Of a stretch of 20,268 nt of DNA, positions 7,901-17,190 are shown in pieces. Source of the DNA: JBMYQA01 sp049600855 (GTDB lineage Bacteria > Bacteroidota > Bacteroidia > Cytophagales > Flammeovirgaceae); contig JBMYQA010000090.1 in assembly GCA_049600855.1 (NCBI GenBank), positions 1 through 20,268 on the forward strand, read 5' to 3'. Under the pieces are notes generated by a model. The model made no database searches, was not told where the DNA came from, and saw only the letters and a list, made by a program, of their open reading frames with translations. How positions within the stretch are numbered: the first letter of the stretch is position 1; every line of letters starts with the position of its first letter. The translations under genes and the position numbers were made by a program.

Positions 7901-10900
7901 ACACTTACCCTGCTCACCGTTCCCTGAATCACTGGATAATCTACATCATCACAGGCATAATAGTTCTCAAATCCACTCACCGTGATGTCAGGTGCGGTGT
8001 GGTACGTCTGTTGATACAATTCATCAAAGTGATTCACGAAATCATAGCTATCATCTAATTCCACAGAATCAGAATATGCGCTATACTTATCCGCTAAACT
8101 TACTTTTAACTCACGAGAACGGAAGTAATCCAAGACCGTCTGACTGAAATTATCCAGTTTGTCAACTCCCAATACATGTGTAGTGTAGTTGTAAGGAGGC
8201 AGTAAAGCATTGATTTGACCATTGGTATTGGTATAAATTACCGTATCCGGATCGCTGCCTTCAGCATCAAACTTTACTTTAAACTGATAACCTGTAATCG
8301 GCCCACAAACGGTTCCCACAAAGTACTTTACAGGAATTTGAGTTGTATCATCAAAATGCTGTACATACTCTTCGGCTGTTACAATATCGACATAGGAAAT
8401 CTCATGCTTCAGCGTTTCAAAACCATATCTCCAACTGTTTGTCTCATCAGCGCTCTCTGCGCTACCTTGAGTAGGATCCAGTTCAATTTCTACACGTTCG
8501 ATCTGATTATCAGGGAAAAATGCTAAAGCATATGCCCCCCCTTCAGTCGTGCCAGAAGTGGCCGTTACTTCGTTATCGTACTCATCATACGCATATAACG
8601 TAACGAGCATTGGCTCATCAATAATACATTCGTTACAGAAGTACGAAATATCTCCCTTAACCACATAACTGGTTTGATCAATAAATGCTTCTAAGAAGGC
8701 ATTGGTCGTATTTTCATTTAAGAATGTGCTGGCAGATGCGGGGTCATACGTTCCCGTAGAATTAATGGGTTGAACCGTATATTCAACATCTTCTGAGCTA
8801 TAGGGTACATTTTTAAATATGAATTCTCCATTTCCATCGGTCGATACGGTGTCGATATGGTAATCTTGCCTAAAACGTCCGATCAATCGGATGTCTACAT
8901 TTGGAATACCCTCTAGCGCAGTGCTTAGTACTGAACCAGAAATTTGACCGCTGCCCAATCTTTTACCAATAGCCACATCATAATGGAAAGCCTCATCGGT
9001 GAATGATGCTTCTCCCACCAACTGCCCCTCAAAATACCATTGGGCATCTACCTGAAGCTTTGCATGTACAAACGCTTCGTACACGTGTTCTTGGTTATCA
9101 ATCGCATCATAATCCCAATCATCCATCGCATATTCATCCCCTTCAAAAATCACCTCACCATCGCGTTTAATCACATAATCTAATTCCGTAATGTTAATCG
9201 TTGCTCTAGGGGTAATGTTTGTATTATATGGATAATTCACATTATCGACCAAATCGGCATGGTATTCATCAAAATTAAATGCGAGCTTCACCCCTGCACT
9301 CACATTCGTTGTTGCACTGAGGTTAACCACACCATGACTTAGCATATAGGTAGCATTATTGTATTGAATTCCACCAAAGCTCACGGAATCGCTGTAAGAC
9401 GCGGAACTTGTATTACTCAAGTTTTGGAAGGCATTCACCTGAAATTTAATTTTCTTCCCACTTAAGTCCTGCTCAGGAATATAGGTATACGATCGTTTAG
9501 CAGGCGCTAATACGGTGCTTACTAATTGAGTATTTCCATCCGAAATCGTCAGGTTAAATCCATCAATCGACTGATTATCGTATTCCCAGTTGAATGTATT
9601 AAAAGCACTACCTGATGCATGCGCAAATGTTCCAGAATGCGGTTGGGGCAAGGCTTGGAACGATCCTGTAGAAACATATCCTGTAGATTCATACGCTTCG
9701 CCTTTTCGTTCATCTATGGCATACACCGTTGTTCGGTACGATTTACCAGCTGCACCGCCAGTTAACACCACCTCATAGGTTGTTTTGCCGTGCTCAAAAG
9801 GGATCTCTAAGCTTCTGTCCAAATCAACCCCTAAACCGCTAGGTCCTGTAATCTCTACTCTAAAATAATCAATTACACCTGCTGGGTAATCCCAAGAGAA
9901 AGTCAATGTATCAATTTTGCTATTATCTGCCGTAATGCTAGAAGGTTGTGCCAATGCTGGGAACACAATTTCCTGCACTGCTCCTGCTGATTGGTATTTG
10001 ACCCCATCAATTTCTCGATACGTGCGCGCAGTGTACACCGTATGCAAGTTCGGGATACCTAATGAATCATAGCACGAAGTTTCCTCTAAACCGAACGTAC
10101 CCACCAAATCATCCTGATCATTTCCTCGGTAAATGGCTACACCATCGTATTGTCCAATTTCAGGATGTGACCAACTGAGTAGCACTCGGTTATTCGCTCT
10201 TTCGTCTACAATTTGGAAGGTTGCCACTTCTGCAGTTGCTGGGAACTCGGCATTACTCGTCAGGTACTCATCCGATACAATTGTACCTCCATCTCGCTTG
10301 CGATACGCATATAATTTATAATGATAAAGTTGTCCGCTCACACCCGTTTCATCATAGTATACGGGCAAGTCCGAAGCTGGAATATCAGCTACTAACTCAT
10401 CATCACGTAAAATCAAATACCCATCTACTAAATTGGTAGGATGTGACCAATTCAATACAACCCGTCCTTCTGCTTCCACAGGAGAAGCTACAAAATGTGT
10501 CGGAGAGGCTAATAAGGGATATTCAGATTCTACTACAAGTCCTTCTCCGTACGTGATTTGACCTAATCTATTGGTATAGAATGGTACCACACTGTAGCTG
10601 TAGGAGAAATTCGCGAAACCACTGTTGTCTGTATATACGAGTCCATCTGCACGGGTATATGTCGCGACTTTGGCAATACCTTCGTAAATTTCAAAGCCTG
10701 AATAATGATCAGTCATAGGCTGCCAACGAAGCTCAGTGGTCCAATCAATGGGATCAGGCGTTACCGAAAGTGCAAATAGTTCAGTTACGGCAGACCTAGC
10801 GATCTGATTGCGTGGCTGCTCTACGTTTATGCTGATATCTTGTTGGTAAACCTCTTGCTGATCTGTAATCGTGAATGTAAGCTGCTGCCCTTGTAAGTTT

Positions 10901-13900
10901 GCCTGAACCAGTGAATACGTAATGGTTACTTGGTCATTCACCGCAAGGTTCAACGCATCAAAACGATAATATCCAGCACTATCGGTTTTGGTTTGCTGAT
11001 TCCCAATGGTCAGGTAGACGTTTGGTATGCCAAATCCATTTTGATCGAGGGCAAAACCTTCAATCGCTTGATGGTAATTGATGTAGCCAATATCTCCGAC
11101 AAAACGAGAGCTATCGCCATTATACAAAGCCCTGATTTGATAGGCATATGCTTCATTGGTATTCAAGTTGGCATCTGCATCTAAATAAGCGGCAATGCCT
11201 TTATCAATGTCTGCGATTTTAGTACCATCACGCCAAATCTCGAAGGTAGCATGGCTGTAGGCTGTAGGATATTCCCAAGATAAAAATACATATCCATCTG
11301 TACCGTCACTGGCCACAAAGTTCATCGGATCTTGTAAACCTGAGGTCCAATTGGCAGGTTGACTTACCGAAGTAGTGAAGGCGTTTCCAGCCGCATCTTC
11401 CACTTGAATATTGATTTGGGTATTGAAGTAATTTTGGTGGAATAATACCCAAGAATTGAGCTGATTAGGCACCAATTGCGCTTCCGTATTCTGACGATCG
11501 TCGCTAATCTGGTAAGCATTTGGGATAATTGCATCTGTAGCATACTTCCATTTCACTTTCGTAAATCCAACGCCACTGATTAGCTCATCTGCATTCAACG
11601 CATAACTTTCGTTGATATCTATGCCCAAATCTTGAAGCTCAGCACCTATATATTGACCATAATCGGTGTTTTTGTATCCATGCAGTGTATAAAGGTGAGT
11701 TTTTCCGTTCAGCATAGGCCCAATAAAACGTCCACTCGTACCTTCCTGCAAGGCACTCATCACTTTGCCTTCTTCATTCAACATCAAAATACCATCCCAA
11801 GAATTGGTAACAGGTACATTTACCACTTCTGTAGAAAATACTTCATGCCCTAAACTTCCATACATCCCTGCTTCCCATTCCAGGTTTATCCAAGAAATAG
11901 GCAATGGATAGGTATAATCCGTTTGTTCAGTAGTGGCGATTTCTTGATTCAAGCCATACACTTCTACCCGATATTGGTAAGTGCTATCGGGCACACCCAA
12001 GGTATCCGCAACTTCAAAGAAAGTTGGGCCATTCGACTTTTCTGAGATACTTGCTAATAAATAATCATCGCGATATACCTCAAATCGGTCGATTAGGGTC
12101 GTGAAAGGGAAATCCCATGTAATCACTGGAATAAAATCCACTGTTCTTACGCTAAAGTTGCCAATACCACTCATGTTCGGGTAATCAGCTTCAATAGAGG
12201 TATTGTGTATATACACTTGTTCTCCAGTAGCACTGAAATAGTAAGCACGTAACAAATACTCATGTGTAGTTCCATGCACACCAAAGCTATCCACAAAACT
12301 GTACTGGTTGTTTAAAACCGCTATTAACACCTCATCGCGATACACGTTAATAAATAGATTCTCCGTTGAAGTACTCGTCCAGTGTAGCTGTACTGTTTTA
12401 TTTGAAAGGGTACTACTGTAAAGTGTATCAATTAATTGAGCTTCTAGGTGTTCAAAGCTCGTATCTACCTGAACAAATATGCCATTTTGCTCAGGCTCGT
12501 ATACATTCAACTGCACCGTTTCTCCTTTTGGCCACGTAAATGTTGCTTGATTCTCATAGTAAATCCCAGACTTCAAAAATGCTCCTAAGGTATCTGAGGA
12601 TAGGGATTCTGAATAATCTACTTCATCAATGGTAGTGGTTAAGGTTTGTGTTGCATTTCTCACGATAATATCATGATCACTCAAGAAATATCCAGCGATT
12701 TGGCCATTGGTAGCATGCTGTGCCGTATCGAATTGTGCATAGAAAATTTCTCCATGCTTGATCGGATGTACGCCATAGACGTGCTGATCGCCATAAGTGA
12801 ATCGAACATCGTGGTAAATGGATTCACCAATTACGCGGTCTATAATTTCCCCATCGCGAGAAATGTATACCGTATCAATTGTTGAATCATCAAAACTTGC
12901 CAAATCCCAGGTTACTTGAAGGGTATCATTTAGCTCAACAGCCAACACGTTCATATCTCGACTAGCCACACTGACTGCTTCCGCGTGCATCGTATCTAAA
13001 TGTGCTACTTTCTTGTAAAGTGGGACAATTTGGTACGCATAATCATAACCTCCTAAAATGCTTAAGTCATCGTCTTTGGTGAACGCATCGACGTAAGAAA
13101 TTGGCTTAGAGATAATCCCATCATTCGCCAAGTTTAGGTTAAAATTTGTTTGTACGCTCGCCTCATCGGTAGATTTTAATAAAACCTCATTGAAGCTTGC
13201 AATTGGCTCAACGCTGGTATTCGCAACCAATCTTTTAACTCCTTCTTCATCGGCATAAATCAGATTCCAACCATTTAATGTAGAGGGAACAGATTTATAC
13301 GAAGCTAAAACTTCATCTTCCGATAGGGCATTCCTAACTAAAACTCCTGCATAAGCTATTTCTCCCTTCAGGTAGTCGCCATTCGTGTATACCTCATCAC
13401 CTCCTAGTTGAGCAGGTTCCATACTCATTCCCCTATTGATCACCGTTCCGATTACCTCACCATCTAAATAGATCACTGCATTTCCCCTTTCTACCGTAGT
13501 ACTGGTTCGGTCATAAGTAATTATCAACGAGTGCCACACCTCAGGATCCACGTAAGTGTCAAATGTTCTACCGAAATTGTCATTCACTAACTGAATCTTA
13601 TTGTCAGGTGTGATTTTAACAATAAATCGAGCCCATTGCGTATACATTCGCGCTCCTACAAGCGTTTGTGTAGTACCTGTCTCTTCAAATTTAAAATAGG
13701 TAGCAAAATTCCAATCGCGAGATTGCCAGCCCACGGGAATACTACTGGTCAAGCTTACTTGGCGATCGCCCTCAAAACTCATCGTATGCTGGATTTGATT
13801 CGGTGCAAGCGTTTCCAATTGGATGGAGTCCTTCAATTCATCATTGTGATACGTACTTCTCCACAACTGGTATTCATCGGCATAAATACTCCCAGGCATA

Positions 13901-15495
13901 AACGCTAACTCAATCTGATTATCTGAAACGGTACCTTCAAATTTGGAAGTAGAAATGCTATTTTCTAAGGTAACTTGCGCATTTTTAGAGAAAATCAATC
14001 GGCCCGAACCAAACTCATACATATTTAAAGTATAGGTGTTTGTACTGTACGGTTGCTCGTAATGGGTAAAAATGTCGGTTACCAAATCCCCATTAAAATT
14101 GAAAATTTCATTCCAAGTTAAGGGGTGGTTGGCGGCATCATGCGTCAGGTAATTTATAGACTCATAGCCTAGCCCTTGAATCGTGCTTTGGTTTTCTGTC
14201 TCAAAAATCCACTGATCGTTCAAATCTGATGGGGAAACCTCATAAACATTGGTTCGGTCGCTTTTTATCTGTAATTGCGTTCGCTCCGAAACCCAACTCC
14301 TGATCATCGCCAATTCTCCTCGCCAAAATCCAGTAGTGCCATTTTTTGCGCCAACATAACGAACAGGAAAGCTCAAATCTTCCAAATCCGTGTGGATTAA
14401 CTCCCCGTCTTCATACACTTTTAACGTTGTACCATCATAAGCGAGTGCCAAATGCACCCACTCTTCGGTGGTAATATTAGGTACCCTTACTTCACCTTGG
14501 GCAGACTTAATCACCAATTCATCATTGTCGTACATGATGTAACTGTTATCGTCTACATAAGACAGGTATTGATTGGTGCCTCTGCTGGAATTCAGCCAAA
14601 ACTCTACCGTCCAAGTGTTCCCATAGTAATAGATGTTGTTCAAATATTGACCGCCTGTAAATTGAATCGCCGTATCGAGATCAATCTCCAATTGCGATAC
14701 CAAATCAGAAAACGCATAGGTTCGTTCGTGAACTTTCCGATCGTTTTGGTCAACAATCTCCATAAAAATTTGATCGAAGTCACTGTCTGTAATCGCTGCA
14801 TTTGCAAAGCTCCAATCGAAGGTAACCACCGCCTCATGTCCTGGAATGGTAATCGCGTTGAAGGTAAAAAACTGTGTGGTGTTATCTTCACTCAACACAC
14901 TTGCTGCTGGCGTAATAAATCGATCAGTCGGATTGGAGATGTTATAGGCCATTACATAATAGGTAGGCATATTTCCAAGCATCTCACTGTAAATCACATA
15001 GCTATCTTCTAAGAAGTTGTTGTGCGCTCCTTGAATATTGGCGAATGGCTCCGTCATGCTGTAATCACTGCGGTAGACGAGGTAGCCATCGGCTCCTGAA
15101 ATCATATCCCAAGTCACATCAATTTTCTGGAAAGATTCGCCAAACTCTGCTTTCAGGTTATTGATGGTTTGGTTGTAGGCATATTCCCCTGAATACGCAT
15201 TCACATTCAACGCAGCATAACCTTCTCCTACCCAATCCAATTGGTTGGCAAAAATATGTACTTCACTCTGGTTGGTATAGTCGCTTAGCCAGAAGTCTGC
15301 TGTCTCATTAGAAGTATTCTGTTGTTGATCGCCACCGATGGTGAGCGCACCTTCCTGCGTAAAGTTTACCAGAAACTTCACGTCAGTGCTAAAGTTGATA
15401 ACCTCAATGTCATTGAAGTCATTTTGCGCCTGACTGACTTGCACAAGGCACAGCACAGCCAGCACAGTTGGTAATAAATACTGTACGATTTTCAT
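4735..15495 (-). CDS. Giant T9SS-exported multidomain protein (LamG, FN3, Big_5, sorting domain)
   Basis: An uninterrupted frame of about 3586 residues. The start at 15495 gives a canonical signal peptide (MKIVQYLLPTVLAVLCLVQV, then SQA-Q). ATG 15525 would add ten residues, and the frame opens further at a TTG (15558), which I reject. Domains in order: an FN3-like domain near 120-190; two LamG jelly rolls (about 294-432 and 589-735); about a dozen FN3-like modules between roughly 840 and 2020, with recurring IYRD...Y.D...G..Y.Y cores. Carboxypeptidase-regulatory-like beta domains lie near 1475-1530, 2180-2230 and 2276-2330. An unassigned module spans about 2639-3116, a Big_5/SbsA-like Ig domain starts near 3380, and a T9SS type A sorting domain occupies the last 85 or so residues. 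It is probably a surface adhesin or secreted matrix protein; ligand unknown. It lies 120 bases downstream of the tail-fibre-like gene. Confidence 0.93.
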   Translation of the reverse strand: MKIVQYLLPTVLAVLCLVQVSQAQNDFNDIEVINFSTDVKFLVNFTQEGALTIGGDQQQNTSNETADFWLSDYTNQSEVHIFANQLDWVGEGYAALNVNAYSGEYAYNQTINNLKAEFGESFQKIDVTWDMISGADGYLVYRSDYSMTEPFANIQGAHNNFLEDSYVIYSEMLGNMPTYYVMAYNISNPTDRFITPAASVLSEDNTTQFFTFNAITIPGHEAVVTFDWSFANAAITDSDFDQIFMEIVDQNDRKVHERTYAFSDLVSQLEIDLDTAIQFTGGQYLNNIYYYGNTWTVEFWLNSSRGTNQYLSYVDDNSYIMYDNDELVIKSAQGEVRVPNITTEEWVHLALAYDGTTLKVYEDGELIHTDLEDLSFPVRYVGAKNGTTGFWRGELAMIRSWVSERTQLQIKSDRTNVYEVSPSDLNDQWIFETENQSTIQGLGYESINYLTHDAANHPLTWNEIFNFNGDLVTDIFTHYEQPYSTNTYTLNMYEFGSGRLIFSKNAQVTLENSISTSKFEGTVSDNQIELAFMPGSIYADEYQLWRSTYHNDELKDSIQLETLAPNQIQHTMSFEGDRQVSLTSSIPVGWQSRDWNFATYFKFEETGTTQTLVGARMYTQWARFIVKITPDNKIQLVNDNFGRTFDTYVDPEVWHSLIITYDRTSTTVERGNAVIYLDGEVIGTVINRGMSMEPAQLGGDEVYTNGDYLKGEIAYAGVLVRNALSEDEVLASYKSVPSTLNGWNLIYADEEGVKRLVANTSVEPIASFNEVLLKSTDEASVQTNFNLNLANDGIISKPISYVDAFTKDDDLSILGGYDYAYQIVPLYKKVAHLDTMHAEAVSVASRDMNVLAVELNDTLQVTWDLASFDDSTIDTVYISRDGEIIDRVIGESIYHDVRFTYGDQHVYGVHPIKHGEIFYAQFDTAQHATNGQIAGYFLSDHDIIVRNATQTLTTTIDEVDYSESLSSDTLGAFLKSGIYYENQATFTWPKGETVQLNVYEPEQNGIFVQVDTSFEHLEAQLIDTLYSSTLSNKTVQLHWTSTSTENLFINVYRDEVLIAVLNNQYSFVDSFGVHGTTHEYLLRAYYFSATGEQVYIHNTSIEADYPNMSGIGNFSVRTVDFIPVITWDFPFTTLIDRFEVYRDDYLLASISEKSNGPTFFEVADTLGVPDSTYQYRVEVYGLNQEIATTEQTDYTYPLPISWINLEWEAGMYGSLGHEVFSTEVVNVPVTNSWDGILMLNEEGKVMSALQEGTSGRFIGPMLNGKTHLYTLHGYKNTDYGQYIGAELQDLGIDINESYALNADELISGVGFTKVKWKYATDAIIPNAYQISDDRQNTEAQLVPNQLNSWVLFHQNYFNTQINIQVEDAAGNAFTTSVSQPANWTSGLQDPMNFVASDGTDGYVFLSWEYPTAYSHATFEIWRDGTKIADIDKGIAAYLDADANLNTNEAYAYQIRALYNGDSSRFVGDIGYINYHQAIEGFALDQNGFGIPNVYLTIGNQQTKTDSAGYYRFDALNLAVNDQVTITYSLVQANLQGQQLTFTITDQQEVYQQDISINVEQPRNQIARSAVTELFALSVTPDPIDWTTELRWQPMTDHYSGFEIYEGIAKVATYTRADGLVYTDNSGFANFSYSYSVVPFYTNRLGQITYGEGLVVESEYPLLASPTHFVASPVEAEGRVVLNWSHPTNLVDGYLILRDDELVADIPASDLPVYYDETGVSGQLYHYKLYAYRKRDGGTIVSDEYLTSNAEFPATAEVATFQIVDERANNRVLLSWSHPEIGQYDGVAIYRGNDQDDLVGTFGLEETSCYDSLGIPNLHTVYTARTYREIDGVKYQSAGAVQEIVFPALAQPSSITADNSKIDTLTFSWDYPAGVIDYFRVEITGPSGLGVDLDRSLEIPFEHGKTTYEVVLTGGAAGKSYRTTVYAIDERKGEAYESTGYVSTGSFQALPQPHSGTFAHASGSAFNTFNWEYDNQSIDGFNLTISDGNTQLVSTVLAPAKRSYTYIPEQDLSGKKIKFQVNAFQNLSNTSSASYSDSVSFGGIQYNNATYMLSHGVVNLSATTNVSAGVKLAFNFDEYHADLVDNVNYPYNTNITPRATINITELDYVIKRDGEVIFEGDEYAMDDWDYDAIDNQEHVYEAFVHAKLQVDAQWYFEGQLVGEASFTDEAFHYDVAIGKRLGSGQISGSVLSTALEGIPNVDIRLIGRFRQDYHIDTVSTDGNGEFIFKNVPYSSEDVEYTVQPINSTGTYDPASASTFLNENTTNAFLEAFIDQTSYVVKGDISYFCNECIIDEPMLVTLYAYDEYDNEVTATSGTTEGGAYALAFFPDNQIERVEIELDPTQGSAESADETNSWRYGFETLKHEISYVDIVTAEEYVQHFDDTTQIPVKYFVGTVCGPITGYQFKVKFDAEGSDPDTVIYTNTNGQINALLPPYNYTTHVLGVDKLDNFSQTVLDYFRSRELKVSLADKYSAYSDSVELDDSYDFVNHFDELYQQTYHTAPDITVSGFENYYACDDVDYPVIQGTVSRVSVNFEITEAFGSDECRVNEGYVVIKNPGATVGTDTVHYNPNRGTFDTYTFEPGLPNLVAPYLHLMEANYYGADQDYKGTAVQAFIVTGQAQVPGTDVLVNPDFGESQKPLFILRDPPGDKSYSYIEDGTTMSFEFNTSQSDYTITDGNFKFYAQVLGPFAEVNTNYNFTDKYAKSNQATLNLSFTQSISTASESKLSTNLKGYLDGRDANIIGGMGVVLAYGLAENLEFNSNTCEFIKSPTIDISANEITSTWYYTTSQIEQTIRYYEQLLEQIEAGAEVKFDGSQTPVTNDDGKVFDQDYLRDWLDVSILDWKEVLDYMDVESTPPCVLCSQTTYESNALTKFCEQYVWNANSECDGETLKIEDWSDETMETYREEYYKFIAKFYRKQFAEYEQYVKADPGSAIDGAIIDQHYSNLEKNTGILTIGDLLTDTDLAEVNIFSPIENYTYSGGVTLQNEYVREEMKSLVEDAYFESSFQIGLAGGILLKYEAGANFFGFHWNKAFSLLDIRKDIKSGGKDAWQITNKDAESQSFKFGYVLSDDDDGDHFNVSVMHDPYNTVSSLTPYFYLIGGRSSCPFEEGTITRDAPEIALVNDEGTPYQTIYHDLDPNEPVILPLQIHSGNLFDEDRIISISVLQGTNVGGAEIKIEGQRVHAGRSADMFVPANSEVYTNLNILPEVGIYDYEIGFIARPQCVNSDYWANDDNGEGVFDTLYIELHYRKPTSPIEISEHNGSWKIFEDNQRNPFYLTRYSVDDISFSLNRVIMEYKPTESDQSNWTRMQDTEGYEELSLDFLKGYHKQNIATYPEPTYPFIWDVSEFSLEALPDGDYDVRASVYGDNGGISYSNVSTGVIERTPPEVESYAPADSVFSDGDSVSLRFSENMRAESYDNSLLIVEDAVTGKQYQIAAELSGSSLDLFMDDEVIAETRGRKLRATLSKEVEDLFGKTLETAFTWEFEVDVNASLNPEAAFKAVAFPNPSDGNQMNLRFIAPDSEEPMQVQVLNLEGKSVYQELFDPKTDLKASTLTLDFKQTLQSGLYIVVITQGERADQVKVMVE
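6148..7581 (-). other. Unassigned ~480-residue module within the giant protein
   Basis: The segment runs from PLFILRDPPGDKSYSYIEDG to GGRSSCPFEEGTITRD, residues about 2639-3116. It has none of the FN3 or LamG rhythm on either side. The first part is a Ser/Thr-rich alternating-polarity stretch (ATLNLSFTQSISTASESKLS), then the Gly-rich GGMGVVLAYGLAENL. A helical, acidic middle follows with a cysteine cluster (PPCVLCSQ, FCEQY, SECDGE). The last part is beta-rich (SFQIGLAGGILLKYEAGANF) and is followed by an acidic SDDDDGDHF turn. No catalytic motif is evident to me. Confidence 0.6.
13290..14616 (-). other. Two LamG (concanavalin-like jelly-roll) domains in the giant protein
   Basis: Domain 1 (14200-14616) begins TWTVEFWLNSS and contains EEWVHLALAYDGTTLKVYED, ending at LNDQWIFE. 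Domain 2 (13290 to about 13730) begins DWNFATYFKFEE and contains PEVWHSLIITYDR and AVIYLDGEVIGTV, ending near LASYKS. These are the W-H-x-hydrophobic-x-YDG and xLYxDG hallmarks of bacterial LamG-like lectin or adhesion domains. About 155 residues separate the pair. Confidence 0.8.
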
Positions 15496-15535
15496 ACATT
15501 TTTTTAAAATGAATTGGTGCTTCATCGTTTGGAAA

Positions 15536-15572
15536 GGGCAATAACATGCCCAGGCCAATTTTTACCATTGGC
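15536..15572 (-). promoter_or_regulatory. Two adjacent stem-loops in the leader of the giant gene
   Basis: Reading on the minus strand, GCCAAT/ATTGGC (arms 15567-15572 and 15554-15559, 7-base loop) is followed by GGGCA/TGCCC (arms 15547-15551 and 15536-15540, 6-base loop), with TTTCC after it. They lie between the tail-fibre-like stop and either candidate start of the giant gene. They could attenuate read-through or shape the leader. Confidence 0.35.
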
Positions 15573-15574
15573 AC

Positions 15575-15603
15575 CAAAAATTTGAAAAAGTTTTAATGAC
15601 AAA
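15575..15603 (-). promoter_or_regulatory. Weak internal promoter candidate for the giant gene
   Basis: On the minus strand TTTG (15600-15603) is followed after 17 bases by AATTTTTG (15575-15582), one mismatch from TAnnTTTG with a slightly short spacer. If used, the giant gene would have its own promoter and an approximately 70-base leader containing the two stem-loops. Confidence 0.25.
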
Positions 15604-15615
15604 GTGAGCGCGCTG

Positions 15616-17190
15616 CTACTTCTGTGCTTCTAATTGTTTTACACGTTCTTTCAACAGCTCATTCTCTTTTTTCATCTGAATCAAGTACAAGGTCATTTCT
15701 TCTACTTTTTCCAGCAAGGCTTCCTGCATTTTTGCGACAGACACGCCTTTTTCCTCAGCCTCCTTAGCCGATATAACGTTCGGGAGATGGTGATGCTTTT
15801 TAATATAACTTTCCACCTCCTCTAAAGGCATCAACTTGTAGTTTTTATCAAATACATAATCAGGGAAGTTTCCATCAGGGCGAACAATCACATCAGTGGT
15901 CGCTACAGAATGGAATTTAGCTTTGAGTAAATACATGTTGTGGGTGGTCAGCATGAGCTCCCAGCCACCTTGTCCGTAGTAACCTAAGTTAGAAGAATAC
16001 AAAGCAAGACCTCCCACATTTTGATCGTCATCAATCACATTAGGATCATCTTCACCTTGTACGAAATAGTTTTCCCAATTGTACTCATCGTCAGCCCAAT
16101 TGTAATCAAACATCAGGGTACCAGACGTAGGCGCTGTAGTATATTGACTGCCATCCCACGTTCCAAAACGATCGCCTTCCTGATTGGTAAATAATAAGCC
16201 TTTGCCTGCATTAATATTACCTGTAAACGTCGCATCATCAGCGCGTACCGTAAAGCTATTCATATTGCTATCGCGATCGTACATGGTCGAAAATATGAGA
16301 TCACCCTTATTAGCATCAGCTGTAGAACCTACTTGAATAATCCCTGCTTCACTGTCATCACCTAATAAACGTAACACATTATTTGTAGCATGATTAAGCT
16401 CTCCAATCATCACATCTGAAACCGCATCGTTAGCATGAATGTGTAAAGTAGCCTCAGGATTCGCCGCTCCAGTACCAATACCAGCCCGTAAATTAGCTTG
16501 ATCTAAGGTAAATAAGTATGCTGCTGAAGCATTTGAGGTTCCTGTTTCCGTGCTGCCAGAAGTGCGTGCAATGTGGAAATCCCCATCACCCGAATCATTA
16601 AATAATGACCAATGTGCTTGTCCTGGGTTCAAGAACTTGAGTTCATAATTATCGATCAACAAATCACCTTCGTTATCATTGCCATCCCGAAATTCATGAT
16701 AGCCTGTCGTATAATACGTTAGTCCTTGGTTATACGTAGCACTAACCCAGTTTTCATCATCCTTACCCAAATACAAGGTAGATTTTGAATACATTGGAAT
16801 AGGTCTTCCACCGCCCACAGTTGTAATTCCCCATGTATCAGGAGATAATCGCATAAACGATTCTGTATGCGTAGTTCCGCTACTCCATAGCCTCAATGTC
16901 TCGTAGCCTTCAACGAAAAAAGACAAGCCATATTTATCACCACTCGTTCTAAGAGCGTTGGTAATGAACTCATTATCTCCTTGATTATTTACATGTATAG
17001 AAATTACATCTGTTCGGTACGAATCTCTAGTTTTATTATCAGACCCATCGCGGTAATCGGTAAACTCCGCTTGTGCCTGCGCAGCTAGTGGTGCGCCTAT
17101 GATGCAGGCAAAAATCATAAATTGCTTGCCATATTTTTGAATCCTAGAAAGATTAGAAAAATGTTTAGTAAAACTCCAAACCTGTTTCAT
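15616..17190 (-). CDS. Exported tail-fibre-like protein with C-terminal trimerisation/chaperone-like region
   Basis: A 524-residue exported protein. The signal peptide is long (n-region to about residue 23, core MIFACIIGAPLAAQAQ to about 40). The beta-rich body holds a LRAGIGTGAANPEATLHIHA segment (234-253), a variant of the GIGT..P.ATLHV motif common in Bacteroidota fibre-like proteins. The C-terminus (443-503) reads PDYVFDKNYKLMPLEEVESY, HHHLPNVISAKEAEEKGVSV and LLEKVEEMTLYLIQ, then a heptad coiled coil to the end. This is the Bacteroidota form of the phage tail-fibre/endosialidase-chaperone C-terminus, so a trimer is expected. It has no T9SS sorting domain. The start is supported by the duplicated upstream copy, which keeps the first nine residues with two changes. 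It precedes the giant gene and probably forms a unit with it. Confidence 0.87.
   Translation of the reverse strand: MKQVWSFTKHFSNLSRIQKYGKQFMIFACIIGAPLAAQAQAEFTDYRDGSDNKTRDSYRTDVISIHVNNQGDNEFITNALRTSGDKYGLSFFVEGYETLRLWSSGTTHTESFMRLSPDTWGITTVGGGRPIPMYSKSTLYLGKDDENWVSATYNQGLTYYTTGYHEFRDGNDNEGDLLIDNYELKFLNPGQAHWSLFNDSGDGDFHIARTSGSTETGTSNASAAYLFTLDQANLRAGIGTGAANPEATLHIHANDAVSDVMIGELNHATNNVLRLLGDDSEAGIIQVGSTADANKGDLIFSTMYDRDSNMNSFTVRADDATFTGNINAGKGLLFTNQEGDRFGTWDGSQYTTAPTSGTLMFDYNWADDEYNWENYFVQGEDDPNVIDDDQNVGGLALYSSNLGYYGQGGWELMLTTHNMYLLKAKFHSVATTDVIVRPDGNFPDYVFDKNYKLMPLEEVESYIKKHHHLPNVISAKEAEEKGVSVAKMQEALLEKVEEMTLYLIQMKKENELLKERVKQLEAQK

Noticed and set aside
9000..13000. Tandem DNA repeats or CRISPR-like array in the FN3 region
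   Set aside because: The modules are similar only at protein level; no regularly spaced near-identical DNA repeats are visible.
14452..15012. 186-codon plus-strand open frame
   Set aside because: It lies wholly antisense to the LamG-containing part of the giant gene, whose protein is clearly real; its own translation shows no domain-like features.
15496..15558. N-terminal extension of the giant protein to a TTG at 15558
   Set aside because: The added residues (MAWACYCPFQT...) begin at a TTG inside an inverted repeat and would bury the signal peptide. ATG 15495 or 15525 gives a normal signal peptide.
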